From NCBI RefSeq assembly GCF_014898055.3, contig NW_023603184.1, forward strand, positions 30,172,808 to 30,236,807: a stretch of DNA of 64,000 nt, given 5' to 3'. The translations under genes and the position numbers were made by a program. This stretch comes from Talpa occidentalis (Eukaryota; Chordata; Mammalia; Eulipotyphla; Talpidae). Positions 61,560 through 64,000 of this stretch are shown here, piece by piece. Each line of letters begins with the position of its first letter. Position 1 is the first letter of the stretch. The notes beneath the pieces are model-generated. The model worked only from the letters and a program-made list of their open reading frames with translations. It was not told the origin of the DNA and made no database searches.

Positions 61560-61775
61560 AGAGCGATTATATTTGTCCACTGCTGTACCAGCTAGCCACA
61601 AATGTCTGTTTATCTTCAATTAAACTAACTGAAATTAAATAAAATTAAAAATCCAGCTTCTCAGTCATACTAGCCACATTTAAAGTGCTCAAGAGCCACA
61701 TGTGGCTAATGGCAACCATATTAGACAAAACATTTCCATCATGGAAAAAAGTTTTATTGGACAGTCCTGCCATAG
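61560..61775 (+). repeat. hAT-type (MER-class) nonautonomous DNA transposon relic
   Basis: 'gtaccagctagccacaaatg', AATTAAACTAACTGAAATTA, 'agtgctcaagagccacatgtgg', 'aacatttccatcatgg', and TTTTATTGGACAGTCCTG at the terminus. A clear member of the family seen at 44.75 kb. Confidence 0.85.
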
Positions 61776-62215
61776 ACTTGATGTGGAGGTATGCCTACTT
61801 TTAGATTAAATACTCAGAATTTGGCAGAGAGCCACTAAAAATTTTTCCAAATCCTTGATTGTTATACAATCTGGTTGAATCACATGGGGATAAGTGAGAA
61901 GGAAAATACTGAAACATCTTTAGAATCCTTAGGAAAAAAGGAATAGGATGAGAATGATAGGGGTGTGCATTGTGTGTGTGGCCTCTTGTTGACACAGTGG
62001 GAAAAAGAAGGGAGGCAGAAGACAAATAAGCTATTTTCTCTTATGTTCTCCCTTGCAAGGTAAGGGCTAAGTTTCTGGTCTGAACCTCAGGTTGACCTGA
62101 GACTGGGTATTTTTAGGACCCACTCATGACTATGACCATGGAGTATAAGGACCCAAGGTGAGGATGACTTTGGAAGCAAGGAATAGGACACAACCTAATA
62201 AACAAAATGATTAAT
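61776..62215. other. Unassigned stretch
   Basis: No recognised repeat or gene. Confidence 0.5.
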
Positions 62216-63930
62216 ATATGCAGTATCCTCTACAGTACCATCTGCATTGTCACTAGTGACAAGTTTGTCCATTTTTATATCTGAGTAGTATTCCATTGTG
62301 CATATTGTATATGTATGAATATGTATATAGAATATGTGTGTGTGTATAATACACACATAAACACACATTTTTCTGGCCCACACCTCTATACTTAAACACT
62401 GTTTTCATAATTTAGCTGTTATACATACTGCTGCAATGAATATAATAGTAGTACATATATCCCTTTGAATTAGGTTTTTTTTTTTTCTGGTATTCTTTTG
62501 GTCGATACCTTGGAGTGTAATTGCTCTGTCATGGTAGGTCTATTTTAAATATTTTGAGAAACCTTCCTGTTTTCCACAGGGGCTAGAACAGTCTACATTC
62601 CCACCAACAGTGTACAAGGGTTACTTTTGCCTCACATCCATGCCAACACTTGGTCTTTTTGATGTGGGCCATTCTCACAGATGTGAGATGGTATCTTATT
62701 GTGATTTTGATAAGTCATGAAGATCATTTTTTTTATGACTATCTGTATGTCTTCAGAGAAGTGTCATTTTAGCTTTTCTGCACACTTTGTTGATTGGGGT
62801 GATTTCTTTTTGTTGAGTTGCATGATATATTTTGGTTATCAGCCCTTTGTAAGATGTATTATTAGCATATATTTTCTCCCTCTCAGTTATTATCTTTTTG
62901 TTTTACTGTTAGTTTCTTTCACTGTGTGCAAACTTTTTAGTCTGATGTAATTCTGTTTGTTTATATTTGCTTTTGCTTCTCTTGCCATTGGAGAGGAATC
63001 TCCAAAGACATTTCTAAAGCCAGTGTCAGGGAATGTGTTGTGCCTTTTTTTTTCTTTGATGTAATTTGTAGTTTTGGGTCTCTCCAGTTCCATCCACATT
63101 GTCACAAATGATAAGTTTGCCCTTTTTATTGCTGAGTAGTATTCCATTGTGCATGTATGAATACAGAATGTATATGTGTATATATATGCATAATATACAT
63201 ATATACACATTTTTGAGTTAATTTTTGTGTAAGGTGTGAAATGGTGGTCTAGTTTTATTCTTTTGTATGTGGCTGTCCATTTTCCCAACATGAAGAGACT
63301 CTCCTCTCCGCATTATACTCTTGGATACTTTGTCATAGATTAACTGTCCATAGACATGTGGATTTATTTCTGGCTGCTCAATTCTATTCGATTGGTCAAT
63401 GTGTATTTTTGTTCCAGTGCCATATGGTTTTGGTAACTATAAATTTGTAGTATAGTTTGAGGTCTGAGAGCATGATGCTGCCATTCTTCTTCATTTTTGT
63501 CAGGATTATTGTGGCTGCACAGTGTCTTTTGTGGTTTTATATGAACTTCAGTGTTTTTTATTTTATCTTCAAAGAACCCACTGAGGCCTTGCTAGAGATT
63601 GTATTGTATTTATATATTGCTTTGGGTAGGATGGCCATTTTAATGGTGTTCTTCCAATCCATCAGCAGGGAATATCTTTTCATTTCTTTGTGTCATTTTT
63701 GATTTTTTTTTACAATATCTTATAGTTTCCATTGTATAGGTCCTTCACCTCCTTTATTAAGTTTACTCCAAGGTATTTCATTCTTTTTATTGCAATTGTG
63801 CCTGGTATTATTTTCTTGATTTCTTTCTTTTCTAGCTCATTTGCATGTAGAAACACAATTGATATTTGCAGATTGATTTTGTACCCTGCCACTTTACTGA
63901 ATTATTTTTATGTCAATATTTTTTTTATTT
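62216..63930 (-). mobile_element. Old L1 ORF2 3' half, antisense, with internal duplicated block
   Basis: Reverse-strand L1: MEYYS-type ORF2 end at about 62,270-62,300, 'cattcccaccaacagtgtacaag', 'gtgagatggtatcttattgtg', 'tatcagccctttgtaag', 'cctccattaagtttactcc'-like and 'ccctgccactttactgaa' at 63,880. The ORF2-end block recurs at about 63,085-63,210 in the middle. AT/TG simple repeats occur at about 62,300-62,360 and 63,165-63,210. The element may continue past the window. Confidence 0.88.
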
Positions 63931-64000
63931 CCTTCACCCAACCTTATCCTCAGTGAGAAACACTGTACACTTAGTGACTATGCAACCTGTCTGGTGGTCT

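Overview
The window is mammalian nuclear DNA: AT-rich, intron-like sequence dense in SINEs, LINEs and old LTR/DNA-transposon relics, with a single CpG island. The one protein-coding feature I can support is the first coding exon of PDE3B (cGMP-inhibited 3',5'-cyclic nucleotide phosphodiesterase 3B), plus strand, about 17.69-18.66 kb. It ends in a clean splice donor, and the remaining ~45 kb to the window end reads as PDE3B intron 1. No exon 2 was found. The dominant young repeat is a tRNA-derived SINE of about 260-290 bp with an (AAAT)n tail, seen in 28 copies. It is not an Alu, B1/B2, bovine, pig, horse, carnivore, hedgehog or shrew SINE as I know them. I infer a laurasiatherian mammal, with a horseshoe-bat-type (rhinolophoid) bat as a tentative guess. 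The window opens with AAGCTT, which may be a HindIII clone end.

Layout: 0-3.2 kb holds a decayed ERV-L-like provirus remnant (RT, RNase H, integrase and dUTPase-like stretches, then an LTR-like end). 3.7-4.1 kb holds an antisense MLT1-type LTR. 4.4-16 kb holds L2 and MIR relics plus six SINEs, and a perfect 39-bp inverted repeat at 15.76/15.94 kb. 16.6-18.7 kb holds the CpG-island promoter, with a strong minus-strand splice donor at 17,165 that suggests a divergent transcript. In human, as I recall, a long PSMA1 transcript starts head-to-head with PDE3B. 18.7-64 kb is intron: a repeat-poor block (18.7-22.3 kb), then a mosaic of L1 fragments, mostly antisense to PDE3B, MIRs, hAT-type relics and 22 SINEs, of which 18 are antisense to PDE3B. 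Notable are an 18-bp-TSD-bounded L1 at 35.6-38.1 kb with two nested SINEs, and a SINE/L1 chimera at 45.47-47.5 kb.

Main points of interest: (1) PDE3B exon 1 as given needs two single-base corrections, both in G/C runs, to read through; (2) the bidirectional promoter with an antisense donor; (3) the SINE-L1 chimeric retrocopy; (4) the perfect 39-bp inverted repeat; (5) SINEs carrying extra unique sequence between two A-tracts; (6) an upstream ORF in the likely PDE3B leader; (7) an exon-like segment at 52.0 kb. I saw no new multi-gene system.
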